Below are positions 1 to 8,258 of a stretch of 42,030 bases of DNA, piece by piece. The notes beneath the pieces are model-generated. The model made no database searches, was not told where the DNA came from, and saw nothing but the letters and a program-made list of their open reading frames with translations. Each line of letters begins with the position of its first letter. Positions within the stretch are counted from its first letter, which is position 1. A program made the translations under genes and the position numbers. The stretch covers positions 1-42,030 of the forward strand of contig JAAKFV010000007.1 in NCBI GenBank assembly GCA_011064875.1, read 5' to 3'. This DNA comes from Candidatus Anoxychlamydiales bacterium (GTDB taxonomy: Bacteria; Chlamydiota; Chlamydiia; Chlamydiales; SM23-39).

Positions 1-47
1 TGATCCGTTGCTTCTAGAATAGCTTCACTAAATTTAATTTGTCTCAT
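1..47 (-). CDS. 2-oxoacid dehydrogenase E1 beta subunit, 5' end only
   Basis: Only the first 15 codons lie in the window. The reverse strand reads MRQIKFSEAILEATD, the usual opening of the E1 beta subunit of pyruvate/acetoin-type TPP dehydrogenases. The ATG at 47 lies inside the end of the E1 alpha gene (stop at 34-36), a 14-base overlap in another frame. That overlap is typical of alpha/beta pairs translated together as a heterotetramer. The identification rests on this short N-terminus plus its position straight after E1 alpha; the rest of the gene is outside the window. Confidence 0.7.
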   Translation of the reverse strand, partial: MRQIKFSEAILEATD

Positions 48-1014
48 AATTAACTTCTTTTTTATATACCCCTGTTAAAGCTTCTTCTTTAGAAGGAAAC
101 GGACTGTTCTTGGCAAACTGAAAAGCCTCTGTTATTTCATTTTCAATCTTATCTTCCATTTGTTTTATTTCTAAATCATTAATAATATTTTGTTTTATTA
201 ATTTTGTTTTAAAAATTTCAACAGGACATTTTTTTTCTTTTTCTAAAACTTCTTTTTTAGTTCTATATCCTAAATGGTAATCATATTCGGGACCACAATG
301 TGCTCTAAATCTATATGTTTCAAATTCTAAAAACATTGGTTTTTTTTCATTAATCATATAGTCCATCGCCTGTTTAGACAGTTGGTATACTTTCTCTATA
401 TCATTTCCATTTTCTTTTTTCGCTAAAATACCATGACCTTGAACAATTTTTATCAAATCTCTATTGTTAGATTGTCTTTGATTCAAAGGTGTTGTAACTG
501 CTAAAAAATTATTTTCACAAACAAAAAGTATAGGAAGATTTTTTAAAGATGCAAAATTTAAACACTCAAAAAACACTCCTTCTTCAGTAGCGCCATCTCC
601 TAAAAAAACACAGGTAATTTTATTTTCATTTTTTAAAAAAGAGCCAAATGCTGTTCCAACAGCAATTGGAATAGACCCTGCAACTATAGAAATTGCACCT
701 AGCATATTAACACTAAGGTCAATTATGTGCATCGAACCGCCTTTTCCCTCGCAGCAGCCTGTTTTTTTACCATATAACTCTGCGATAAAACTTTTTAAAT
801 TTCCTCCTTTTGCTAAATAATGAGCATGCGCTCTATGATTACTAAAAATAATATCGTTTGATCTAAGAGCTTTACAAACTCCAACAGCGATAGCTTCTTG
901 ACCAATGCTTAAATGAACAGGACAACGCATTTCTTGTTTTGTATATTCTTCTGCAATCCTCTCTTCGATTCTTCTGATTCTTAACATCTGAAATAAAGTA
1001 TTTTTGTAATCCAT
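34..1014 (-). CDS. TPP-dependent 2-oxoacid dehydrogenase E1 alpha subunit
   Basis: 326 residues, the normal length for the E1 alpha family (PdhA/AcoA type), which decarboxylates a 2-oxoacid using thiamine diphosphate. The TPP motif is visible: GDG at 139-141, closing with NN at 168-169. The early segment around 55-75 (SNHRAHAHYLAKGG) and GKGGSMH near 90-96 are also family-typical. It lies 26 bases after the kinase fusion gene and overlaps E1 beta. No E2/E3 gene is visible here. The setting is a sugar-nucleotide operon, so it may serve a glycan pathway (for example an acyl or keto-sugar substituent) rather than central metabolism; that is inference from context. A house-keeping pyruvate dehydrogenase role remains possible. 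Confidence 0.85.
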   Translation of the reverse strand: MDYKNTLFQMLRIRRIEERIAEEYTKQEMRCPVHLSIGQEAIAVGVCKALRSNDIIFSNHRAHAHYLAKGGNLKSFIAELYGKKTGCCEGKGGSMHIIDLSVNMLGAISIVAGSIPIAVGTAFGSFLKNENKITCVFLGDGATEEGVFFECLNFASLKNLPILFVCENNFLAVTTPLNQRQSNNRDLIKIVQGHGILAKKENGNDIEKVYQLSKQAMDYMINEKKPMFLEFETYRFRAHCGPEYDYHLGYRTKKEVLEKEKKCPVEIFKTKLIKQNIINDLEIKQMEDKIENEITEAFQFAKNSPFPSKEEALTGVYKKEVNYETN

Positions 1015-1040
1015 TATTTTTGGCTCTTCTTATTTTACAA

Positions 1041-2567
1041 TTATTTTAATAACCTTGTAACAAACTTAACAAAGGAAATTTTATCAGTACAACTTTTATT
1101 ACCAACAATTTGAACATTCAAAGCAGAAGCAATAGATCCCAAAAAAGCAGATAAAATGAGCGGATATTTTTTTGCCATACATAAAGATGCAATAGCTAAA
1201 AAACTATCTCCGGCTCCAACCCTATCTATTACATTTGTAACAAAAGCTGGAATGTTCTCTGTGATTCCATTAGTTGAAAAACAATAAATTCCTTTTACTC
1301 CACGAGTAACACAAATATTTGAGCAATTCATTTTATTCGCAATTTTTAAAGATATTTCGGATAAATTACTATGTCTATCATGAGCAGCTAAACGAATCTC
1401 TGGTTCATTTAAAGAAATAAAATCTGCTTTTTTGTAATGAGAGATAACATTGAACCCTCGATTACCACTATTAATTTGTGTATTAATGGCTAGATAAGAA
1501 TTGAGCTTAGAAATTGCATTGATGATTTTCTTATTTGTAAATCCATTACCAAAATCACACACTAAAATTAAATCAAAACAATTTCCTTTTGTTTGAAGGT
1601 AGCTTATAATTTGATTTGTTTCAAATTCGCCCAATAAGTTTTTATTGCTTGAATAAGTTTCAAATAGTTTATTTAGTGTCTTGCCATCCTTTAAAATATA
1701 CCTTTTTTTCAAAAGTGTAGAATGATTTTCATGAAAAACTGCTTGAAGATCAACTTTTTTATCTAATTTTTGTTTTATAAAGGTTTTATTTGGGCAATTT
1801 TTTCCTATGGAGGTTAGTAAAGTTACGTTATCACAAAATTCAGAAATATGATTGGCAATAATTAAAGATCCTCCAAGAAAATCTTCCTTTTCTTCATATG
1901 ATGCCACCAAATGTTGACCTTTTCCAGATTGTCCGAGTAGTTCAACGTATTGATATTCATCAATTATCGCATCACCTATAACTAAAACTTTTAACTTAGA
2001 CAAATCATTAATTTTTTGAATAATCTGATCAATTGAATATTTTTTATTAATTTTTTGGATGAATAATTTAATTTCATCTGAAATTGGTTCAACATATTTA
2101 TTAATCAAAGAAGATGAGCTAAAAACTATATCATCAGTGAAATAAATCTGCCCCCCATTTATTTTTACTTCTCTCTCTTCTTCTATAATTTTCCCTGTAA
2201 TATCATTTTTCGCATCCTCGTATTCTTTTCCTTTCACATAATAATCAGGCTTTATAGCTTTTATCGCATTCATTGCTTCTTTTGAAGTATTCATAACTAC
2301 ATAATCAACAGATGACAAAGCTGCTATCGATTCTAATCTTAATTTTTCATTAAAAGCAGGTCTTCCAGGTCCTTTATTCACAAATTTATCAGGTGTAACA
2401 CTTACAACTAGCTTATCTCCCTTTTTTTTAGCTTCCTTAAAATGTCTAATATGTCCTGGATGTAAAAGGTCAAAAACTCCGTGACATTGTACTATTTTTT
2501 CACCTTTCTTTTTATGAGATTGCAATATTTTTTCAATCTCTTCCAAACTTATTATTTTGTTATGCAT
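1041..2567 (-). CDS. Fused nucleotidyltransferase (N) and PfkB sugar kinase (C), HldE-like with reversed domain order
   Basis: 508 residues in two domains. Residues ~22-165 are a cytidylyltransferase-like nucleotidyltransferase with HGVFDLLHPGH (HPGH at 36-39). Residues ~190-508 are a PfkB/ribokinase-type kinase with the sugar-binding GG near 232-233 and the catalytic GAGD at 451-454. E. coli HldE has the same activities but in the opposite order (kinase first). The likely role is to phosphorylate a heptose 7-phosphate and activate it as an NDP-sugar in the cytoplasm. This fits the adjacent GmhA-like isomerase, whose stop overlaps this start by 8 bases, and the GT9 heptosyltransferase-like gene at 8246-9556. 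The exact sugar and nucleotide cannot be read from the sequence. Confidence 0.8.
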   Translation of the reverse strand: MHNKIISLEEIEKILQSHKKKGEKIVQCHGVFDLLHPGHIRHFKEAKKKGDKLVVSVTPDKFVNKGPGRPAFNEKLRLESIAALSSVDYVVMNTSKEAMNAIKAIKPDYYVKGKEYEDAKNDITGKIIEEEREVKINGGQIYFTDDIVFSSSSLINKYVEPISDEIKLFIQKINKKYSIDQIIQKINDLSKLKVLVIGDAIIDEYQYVELLGQSGKGQHLVASYEEKEDFLGGSLIIANHISEFCDNVTLLTSIGKNCPNKTFIKQKLDKKVDLQAVFHENHSTLLKKRYILKDGKTLNKLFETYSSNKNLLGEFETNQIISYLQTKGNCFDLILVCDFGNGFTNKKIINAISKLNSYLAINTQINSGNRGFNVISHYKKADFISLNEPEIRLAAHDRHSNLSEISLKIANKMNCSNICVTRGVKGIYCFSTNGITENIPAFVTNVIDRVGAGDSFLAIASLCMAKKYPLILSAFLGSIASALNVQIVGNKSCTDKISFVKFVTRLLK

Positions 2568-3159
2568 TTTTTATAGAAACCAAATCCGATTTTTTAATAT
2601 TTTGAATTTTCTCAAAAAGATCAATAACAGTATGAAGAAGAAACATATGCCCCATTTCTACTAAACCATAATCAATTCTACCAAGCCAAAAGTTTAACTC
2701 GCCGAGTTGTCTCAAAGGATTAACGGAATCAAATCCAGAAAGAGTTATTACTTTTGCTCCTTTTTCTTTTGCTATTTTACAAGCATTTATAATATTCAAA
2801 GAATTCCCAGAACTACTAACGGCAACTAAAAGATCTTGTCTTTTTAAATTAACCTTTAATGCTTCACTATAACATTTTTCATATCCAAAATCATTTGCTA
2901 AACACGTTAAAACATTTGTATCTACTAAAGTAGATGCTGGAATTTTTAGTGCTTTAACTAAATCATTACAAAAATGTGAAGCAATTCCTGCACTCCCACC
3001 ATTACCTATTATATAAGTTAAACCATCATTTTTTTTTGTTTGAAGCAAATATTTTTTAAACAAAGAAAAGCTCTGATCAATATCTATTAAATCTTTTTCA
3101 GTTGTACAAGTAATATCTAAGATAATATTTTTAAATTCTTCTAATCTTTTATAAATCAT
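2560..3159 (-). CDS. GmhA-like SIS-domain phosphosugar isomerase
   Basis: 199 residues, near the ~190 of GmhA (sedoheptulose-7-phosphate isomerase, first step to activated heptose). SIS-domain phosphate-binding segments are clear: GNGGSA at 52-57 and SSSGNS at 115-120. The C-terminal segment EMGHMFLLH supplies E168, H171 and H176, comparable to the Glu/His active-site region of GmhA. The start overlaps the preceding epimerase stop as ATGA, and its stop overlaps the kinase fusion by 8 bases, so translational coupling is likely. A related SIS isomerase for another phosphosugar is the alternative, but adjacency to an HldE-like enzyme favours heptose. Confidence 0.8.
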   Translation of the reverse strand: MIYKRLEEFKNIILDITCTTEKDLIDIDQSFSLFKKYLLQTKKNDGLTYIIGNGGSAGIASHFCNDLVKALKIPASTLVDTNVLTCLANDFGYEKCYSEALKVNLKRQDLLVAVSSSGNSLNIINACKIAKEKGAKVITLSGFDSVNPLRQLGELNFWLGRIDYGLVEMGHMFLLHTVIDLFEKIQNIKKSDLVSIKNA

Positions 3160-4160
3160 AATTTTTGTTTTTGGTTAGGTGTTAAATATTTAAACCAATT
3201 TTTAGTTGCTTTTTCAATGCTTTTTTCATCCCAAATAGGAGCGTCTTTAAAATCTTCAATATGTTCTAATAATTTTTTCACTCCATTTTCAAATGAAATT
3301 TTTGCCCTCCACCCTAAATTTTTATATATTTTGGAAACATCTGCAAAAGTTTTCTCAGGCTCTCCAGGTCTTTTAGGAACGTTAACAAACTCACCTTTTA
3401 ATAATCGAACCAATTTATTAACACTATAGTGGCCTGAGCTTCCAACATTAAATATTTCACCAGTTATATCAGAATCTGCAGCTTTGTAAATAGCTTCTAC
3501 AATATCTGAAACATAGGTAAAATCTCTTGTCTGAGTTCCATCACCAACAACAGTAAAAGGCTTGTTATTTAATTTTTGAGCTAAAAACACTCCAAAAACA
3601 GCTCCATATGTTCCCGTCGTTCTAGCTCTTGGACCATATACATTAAAAAATCTAAGAGAAATAGAAGGAATCTTATAGAGCTTTTCAAAGTGCATTACCA
3701 ATTCTTCTCCTAAATATTTTGTTAAAGCATATGGATACTGAGGAGAAATTGCAGAAGTTTCTGGTGTCGGACAAACCTTTGGTATTCCATAACAAGAAGA
3801 AGATGCAGCATAAATAAAACGTTTCACATTAGTTTTTTTTGAGGCTTCTAAAACATTAAAAGTTCCATCAACATTAGTTTCAAAATAATCTCTTGGTTTT
3901 TCTATTGAAGGAACAATATCAGCAAGTGCCGCTAAATGAAATACCCAATCTACATTTTCAAACAAGGGAATTAACTTGTCTTTATCTCTAATATCAACAT
4001 TATAAAATGAAAAGTTAGGAAATTTGTGAGCTTTTTCTAAATTTTTTAGCCAACCAGTAGATAAATTATCGATTACTATAACTTCATGATTTTTCTTTAA
4101 TAGAAAATCTACCAAATGACTTCCAATAAATCCTGCGCCACCAGTAACTACAATTCTCAT
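3156..4160 (-). CDS. NAD-dependent sugar epimerase/dehydratase (extended SDR, GalE-like)
   Basis: 334 residues, a full-length extended short-chain dehydrogenase. The NAD-binding Rossmann motif TGGAGFIGSH is at 6-15, the serine stretch YAASSSCYG at 117-125, and the catalytic Tyr-x3-Lys is YALTK at 144-148. FNVYGPRA downstream is usual for UDP-sugar 4-epimerases. It acts on an NDP-sugar in the cytoplasm; 4-epimerisation is likely but the substrate is unknown. It lies between a second SDR gene (8-base gap) and the GmhA-like gene (ATGA overlap). Given the heptose-type neighbours it could equally be an NDP-heptose epimerase. Confidence 0.8.
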   Translation of the reverse strand: MRIVVTGGAGFIGSHLVDFLLKKNHEVIVIDNLSTGWLKNLEKAHKFPNFSFYNVDIRDKDKLIPLFENVDWVFHLAALADIVPSIEKPRDYFETNVDGTFNVLEASKKTNVKRFIYAASSSCYGIPKVCPTPETSAISPQYPYALTKYLGEELVMHFEKLYKIPSISLRFFNVYGPRARTTGTYGAVFGVFLAQKLNNKPFTVVGDGTQTRDFTYVSDIVEAIYKAADSDITGEIFNVGSSGHYSVNKLVRLLKGEFVNVPKRPGEPEKTFADVSKIYKNLGWRAKISFENGVKKLLEHIEDFKDAPIWDEKSIEKATKNWFKYLTPNQKQKL

Positions 4161-4168
4161 AATCAGCT

Positions 4169-5161
4169 CTATTCTAAATTAATTTCTTTCATAGTTTCGA
4201 TATTGAAATATAATTTATTTCTTAAAGAATCCTTTAATTTTTTTTGCTCAAAAGCTGAAATTAAACTCTCAACAGCATCTTTTATAGTATAATTAGCCTT
4301 AAACCCTAATTTCTTTTCAATCTTCTCTGATGATATATGATATGATCTATTATCATTAGTAGGCACAACTTCCATGTCAACTTTTCTTTTTCTAGACACT
4401 CTATTTTTAACCATTTCACTTATCTCTAAAACACTATAATTTTGATATCCAGCATTAAAAATTTCGCCTTGCACTTTCTCTTTCGGAGCCTCTAAAATCG
4501 TAATATAGGCTCTAACCATATCATCGATATGTATGTTTGGTCGTAGCTGAGATCCTCCAACAACCTTTATTTTGCCATTATTGTAAGCATGGTTTGTTAA
4601 AATATTTACAATAACGTCTAAACGCTGCCTTGGAGCATATCCACAAACAGTAGCAGGTCTTATTACTGTTCCAATAAAATTATTATCAATATTACTTAAG
4701 AGTATTTTTTCACACAGAGCTTTGAATCTTGAATAGTCAGTTAAAGGCTCTAAGGACATGTCCTCAGTAACATTTTTTTCTTTTTTTATTCCATATACAG
4801 AAGACGACGAAGCATAGATAAATCTTTTAATTTTATGTTTTTTACAAATTTTAACAAAAGGCTCAAACGAGTCTAAATTTACAGATTTTCCAAGTTTTGG
4901 ATTTAACTCAAAGCTTGGATCATTAGAAATACAAGCTAGATGAATTACTGAGTCACAACCTTGAACAGCCTTTTCAATTTTATTAAAATCTCTTATATCA
5001 CCTTTTATTAAAGTAAGATTAGATTTGTTTTCTAATTCATCAAAAACATTCTCTCCATATAAAAAAAGATCATAAACAACTACTTTATAACCTTTTTTCA
5101 AAAGAGCAGGAATCAGCTTAGATCCAACGTATCCTGCTCCACCAGGAACAAAAATTTTCAT
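4169..5161 (-). CDS. Second NAD-dependent sugar epimerase/dehydratase (extended SDR)
   Basis: 330 residues from the ATG at 5161. An upstream in-frame ATG (5173) adds only MREH; the inner start is preferred because GAGAG sits about 5 bases before it and because MKIFVPGGAGYVGS places the NAD-binding motif right at the N-terminus. Further SDR signs are YASSSSVYG at 116-124 and catalytic YSRFK at 143-147. It is clearly divergent from the neighbouring SDR (3156-4160), so the two are not a recent duplication and probably do successive or alternative steps on an NDP-sugar. It is the first gene of the minus-strand glycan operon. The 132 bases up to the divergent ABC gene are AT-rich, with no promoter I trust. 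Confidence 0.78.
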   Translation of the reverse strand: MKIFVPGGAGYVGSKLIPALLKKGYKVVVYDLFLYGENVFDELENKSNLTLIKGDIRDFNKIEKAVQGCDSVIHLACISNDPSFELNPKLGKSVNLDSFEPFVKICKKHKIKRFIYASSSSVYGIKKEKNVTEDMSLEPLTDYSRFKALCEKILLSNIDNNFIGTVIRPATVCGYAPRQRLDVIVNILTNHAYNNGKIKVVGGSQLRPNIHIDDMVRAYITILEAPKEKVQGEIFNAGYQNYSVLEISEMVKNRVSRKRKVDMEVVPTNDNRSYHISSEKIEKKLGFKANYTIKDAVESLISAFEQKKLKDSLRNKLYFNIETMKEINLE

Positions 5162-5293
5162 ATGCTCTCTCATTTTTTACTTTTGATTATCAAAAAAATC
5201 ATGAACTTTTGTAAGTAATATATTTTTATACATTTTCTTTTTTTCTTCAATCCTTTATTATACGAATCTCTATCAATGGGATAATATTGCAAT

Positions 5294-7141
5294 ATGTTTA
5301 TAAAAAAAATTAAATCTAATCCATTATATTCTTATTTAGCCGGAGATAAAAATAAGAATTTATATATTTTTCTTCTAAATTTCATTCCTGCAATATTAGC
5401 AGGCTTAATGGAAGGGTTATCATATGGATGTATTTTATTTTCTGTTAAGGTTTTGAGTAAAGAACCGGTAACCTCCATTCCTATCTTTTCTTTTTTAAAC
5501 GGATTTATACAAAGTTTATCTCAAAACCGCCAATTTCTATTTTTCATAATATCCGCTCTGATCATTCAATTTATTAGAAGTTCCTTTGTTTTTTCTTCTC
5601 AATATGTCACATCTCAAATTTCTTTAAAAATAGCTGTGAAAATGCAAGTTAAAATTTACAAACAGATATTTAATTTTACTTATCCTTTTGTTAGTAAATA
5701 TCAAGCAGGAGATCTTATAAGTTATAATACTTCTCCAAATGTCATTCCAACAGTTTTAATGCAATTAAATAATGGACTATCTTCATTAATGATGGGATTA
5801 ATATCTCTAGTCTGGCTTATAAAAATTGATTATATTTTAACATTTTTTTTATTGCTTTTTTTCTTCTTAGTAAACGCATTTTATAAATTACTAATAAAAA
5901 AATTAAATAGCCTTTCCATGAGTTTAAGTAAAGATGAGGTTAAGTTTAGCTCTCAAGCTAATCAAAATATTAATGGCATTAAACTTATCCATATGTTTAA
6001 CCGACAAGAGTCTATAGTTAATAGGACTAAAAATATCCTAAGAAAAATAGCTCAATCTAATGCCCAAATAAATTTTTGGAGGACCTTAATTCAATCTTTT
6101 GGAGAGATCATTGGTATTGTAGTTATAGGTTTAATGCTAATAACAGGCGCTTTTTTACTAAGACATACTGAATCTTTTATTTCTTCCCTTTTAGTATTTA
6201 TTTTTATTGCTTACCGTTTATCAACTAGGCTCCAAACATTTATGAATAGCATTGCTGAAATCACCAGTTATAAAGGTTCTCTTCTCAGACTTCAGCAAAT
6301 TCTAAAAGATGATGATAAAGAATACATACCCCAAACAGGGGTAGAATTAAATAAATTTTCCCAACAAATAAAATTTAAAAATGTCTCCTTTAAATATTAC
6401 GAGAGAAAAAAAACAGCCCTCGATAATTTTGATTTTTCTTTTAATAAAGGAAAAACTTATGCGATAATTGGAAAATCAGGAGCAGGAAAATCCACTTTAG
6501 TTGACTTACTTTTAAACTTATACCCTCCAACTAAGGGATCTATTATTGTAGATGGATTAGAATTAGATAAAATATCACTAAGTAGTTGGAGAGAAAAAAT
6601 AGGAATAGTAAATCAAGATATTTTTTTGTTTCACGATACAATTGAAGATAACATTAGATTTGGAAATGAAAAAGCAAGCATGGAAGATATTATAAAAGTC
6701 TCAAAACTAGCATATGCTGATGATTTTATTGATAAACTCCCTGAAAAATATGAAACCATAGTTGGTGAAAAGGGCCAAAAACTATCTGGCGGAGAAAGAC
6801 AAAGAGTAGCATTAGCCCGGGCTCTAATTAAAAACCCTGAAATACTAATATTGGATGAAGCTACAGCTCAACTAGATTCCCATTCAGAGAAATTGATTCA
6901 AGAAGCTATAGATAATTTAAGAAAAGAAAAAACAATAATAATCATAGCACATAGATTATCTACAATAGTGAATGCTGATGAAATTATAGTTATTAATGAT
7001 GGTAAACTTATAGAAAGTGGCTCGCACGAAGAACTTTTACAAAAAGAAGGTCACTACTCATATTTTTGGAGCATCCAATCTAAAAAGAAAAGAGATAGCA
7101 ACAAGAAAAATATTTTTGCAGAAGCAAAAAATCTATTTTAA
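5294..7141 (+). CDS. ABC exporter half-transporter (MsbA/PglK-like)
   Basis: 615 residues with a transmembrane domain (~25-330, about six helices) fused to an ATPase domain. Walker A GKSGAGKST is at 393-401, the signature LSGGE at 497-501, Walker B ILILDE at 517-522 and the switch His at 553. This is the layout of type IV exporters such as MsbA (lipid A flippase) and PglK (lipid-linked oligosaccharide flippase), which work as homodimers in the inner membrane. It is divergent from the glycan operon at 34-5161 and convergent with the GT90 gene, so export of a lipid-linked glycan is a reasonable inference. The Lys-rich tail after ~600 has no known motif. Peptide or drug export cannot be excluded. 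Confidence 0.85.
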   Translation: MFIKKIKSNPLYSYLAGDKNKNLYIFLLNFIPAILAGLMEGLSYGCILFSVKVLSKEPVTSIPIFSFLNGFIQSLSQNRQFLFFIISALIIQFIRSSFVFSSQYVTSQISLKIAVKMQVKIYKQIFNFTYPFVSKYQAGDLISYNTSPNVIPTVLMQLNNGLSSLMMGLISLVWLIKIDYILTFFLLLFFFLVNAFYKLLIKKLNSLSMSLSKDEVKFSSQANQNINGIKLIHMFNRQESIVNRTKNILRKIAQSNAQINFWRTLIQSFGEIIGIVVIGLMLITGAFLLRHTESFISSLLVFIFIAYRLSTRLQTFMNSIAEITSYKGSLLRLQQILKDDDKEYIPQTGVELNKFSQQIKFKNVSFKYYERKKTALDNFDFSFNKGKTYAIIGKSGAGKSTLVDLLLNLYPPTKGSIIVDGLELDKISLSSWREKIGIVNQDIFLFHDTIEDNIRFGNEKASMEDIIKVSKLAYADDFIDKLPEKYETIVGEKGQKLSGGERQRVALARALIKNPEILILDEATAQLDSHSEKLIQEAIDNLRKEKTIIIIAHRLSTIVNADEIIVINDGKLIESGSHEELLQKEGHYSYFWSIQSKKKRDSNKKNIFAEAKNLF

Positions 7142-7178
7142 TTCAGATTTAATCTTTTCTTATAAACAATTTTTTTCT

Positions 7179-8258
7179 TTAGATTTCAGAGAGTTTTGTT
7201 AAAAGCTTGAATATATAAGAAAGAGTCGCTTCATTTGTGAGGTTTTCATTAGCAAACTTATTTGCATTTTCTGAAATCTTTTTAGCTTTTTTATCGTTGT
7301 CTTTGAGCCAATGTATTTTAGATATTAAGTCTTTATCTGAATCGAATTCTAAATAGTGTTTATCGCTTTTAACACCTGAGTAATACCACTCTAAATAATC
7401 GGAGCTATTTTTTAAGACGACGGAATTTGAAAAAAGCTGCCAAAAAAACGAACCTGAAAAAGCATTGCCATCAACAGATAATAGATATTTATATTTGATT
7501 TGATCTATAGGAGATGCTTTTTCTTTTAGCTCAAAATTTTCAATTAAATATTTTTTGTTTCCTTCAGATAGCTGAGAAATATTGGAAAAAGAAGCATCTA
7601 TTAAGTGGGGATAATGCTGCGCTAGCTTTACGATTTTTAATCTTTCATTTTTTTCTAAATCTAAAAACCCTGTAGTTGTCCCCCTCCAAAAAGCTTGAGA
7701 TGCCTTTTGATCCCAATTTAAATGTACAGCGGCTTTACTCAAATTGTCTAATAAAAGATCATTTTTCTCCATCCATTCGATGTGAGGAAATAAAATAACT
7801 TTATTATTATTTTGTTTTTTTGAAATACAAAATATTGGAGATTCTAAACACTCTATTAGTTTTGGATTATCTAAGGAGTCTGAGATTGAGTATAAAAATT
7901 CTATATCTGGAAATTTAATAAACTTTTTTGATCTTTGCATAAAATTGTGAAATCTCACAAATCTAGGATGAAATTTTAGATTCAAGAAATTTTGGTACTT
8001 GATTCTATTATTTTTTATTTTTACTTTAATGAGCTCTGCTTCTTTTAAAAAATTTTGATCTTTTAGATTTTGAATTGTTTGATCGATTTCATTTTTTTTA
8101 TTTTGAAAATTTTTTAACTCACTATTTATCTGTCTTTCCATCCAGGGAGAGAAATTTTTAATTTTTTCATTTAAAATTTTTTTGGATATTTGAAAATTGA
8201 AATTATCCTTTTTTACAGCGAGATAAAAACCTTTTAAATTCTGTTTTAGCTTTTGCAT
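7179..8258 (-). CDS. Glycosyltransferase family 90 (CAP10-like)
   Basis: 359 residues with recognisable GT90/CAP10 features in the C-terminal half: FWRGTTTGF, YKYLLSVDGNAFSGSFFWQL, then SSDYLEWYYSGVK and a closing helix of the KAKKISENANKFANENLT kind. GT90 enzymes transfer xylose or other sugars from UDP-sugars to capsule, LPS or protein acceptors. The N-terminal ~110 residues are Lys/Asn-rich and helical with no motif I recognise. No signal peptide is visible, so a cytoplasmic or inner-membrane-face location is likely. Its start overlaps the GT9 gene by 13 bases, implying coupled translation and a shared role in building a surface glycan. Confidence 0.75.
   Translation of the reverse strand: MQKLKQNLKGFYLAVKKDNFNFQISKKILNEKIKNFSPWMERQINSELKNFQNKKNEIDQTIQNLKDQNFLKEAELIKVKIKNNRIKYQNFLNLKFHPRFVRFHNFMQRSKKFIKFPDIEFLYSISDSLDNPKLIECLESPIFCISKKQNNNKVILFPHIEWMEKNDLLLDNLSKAAVHLNWDQKASQAFWRGTTTGFLDLEKNERLKIVKLAQHYPHLIDASFSNISQLSEGNKKYLIENFELKEKASPIDQIKYKYLLSVDGNAFSGSFFWQLFSNSVVLKNSSDYLEWYYSGVKSDKHYLEFDSDKDLISKIHWLKDNDKKAKKISENANKFANENLTNEATLSYIFKLLTKLSEI

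Noticed and set aside
5174-5293. Possible divergent promoters between the glycan operon and the ABC transporter
   Set aside because: TATAAT-like boxes exist but no -35 box has spacing of 16-18; AT-rich DNA gives such boxes by chance.
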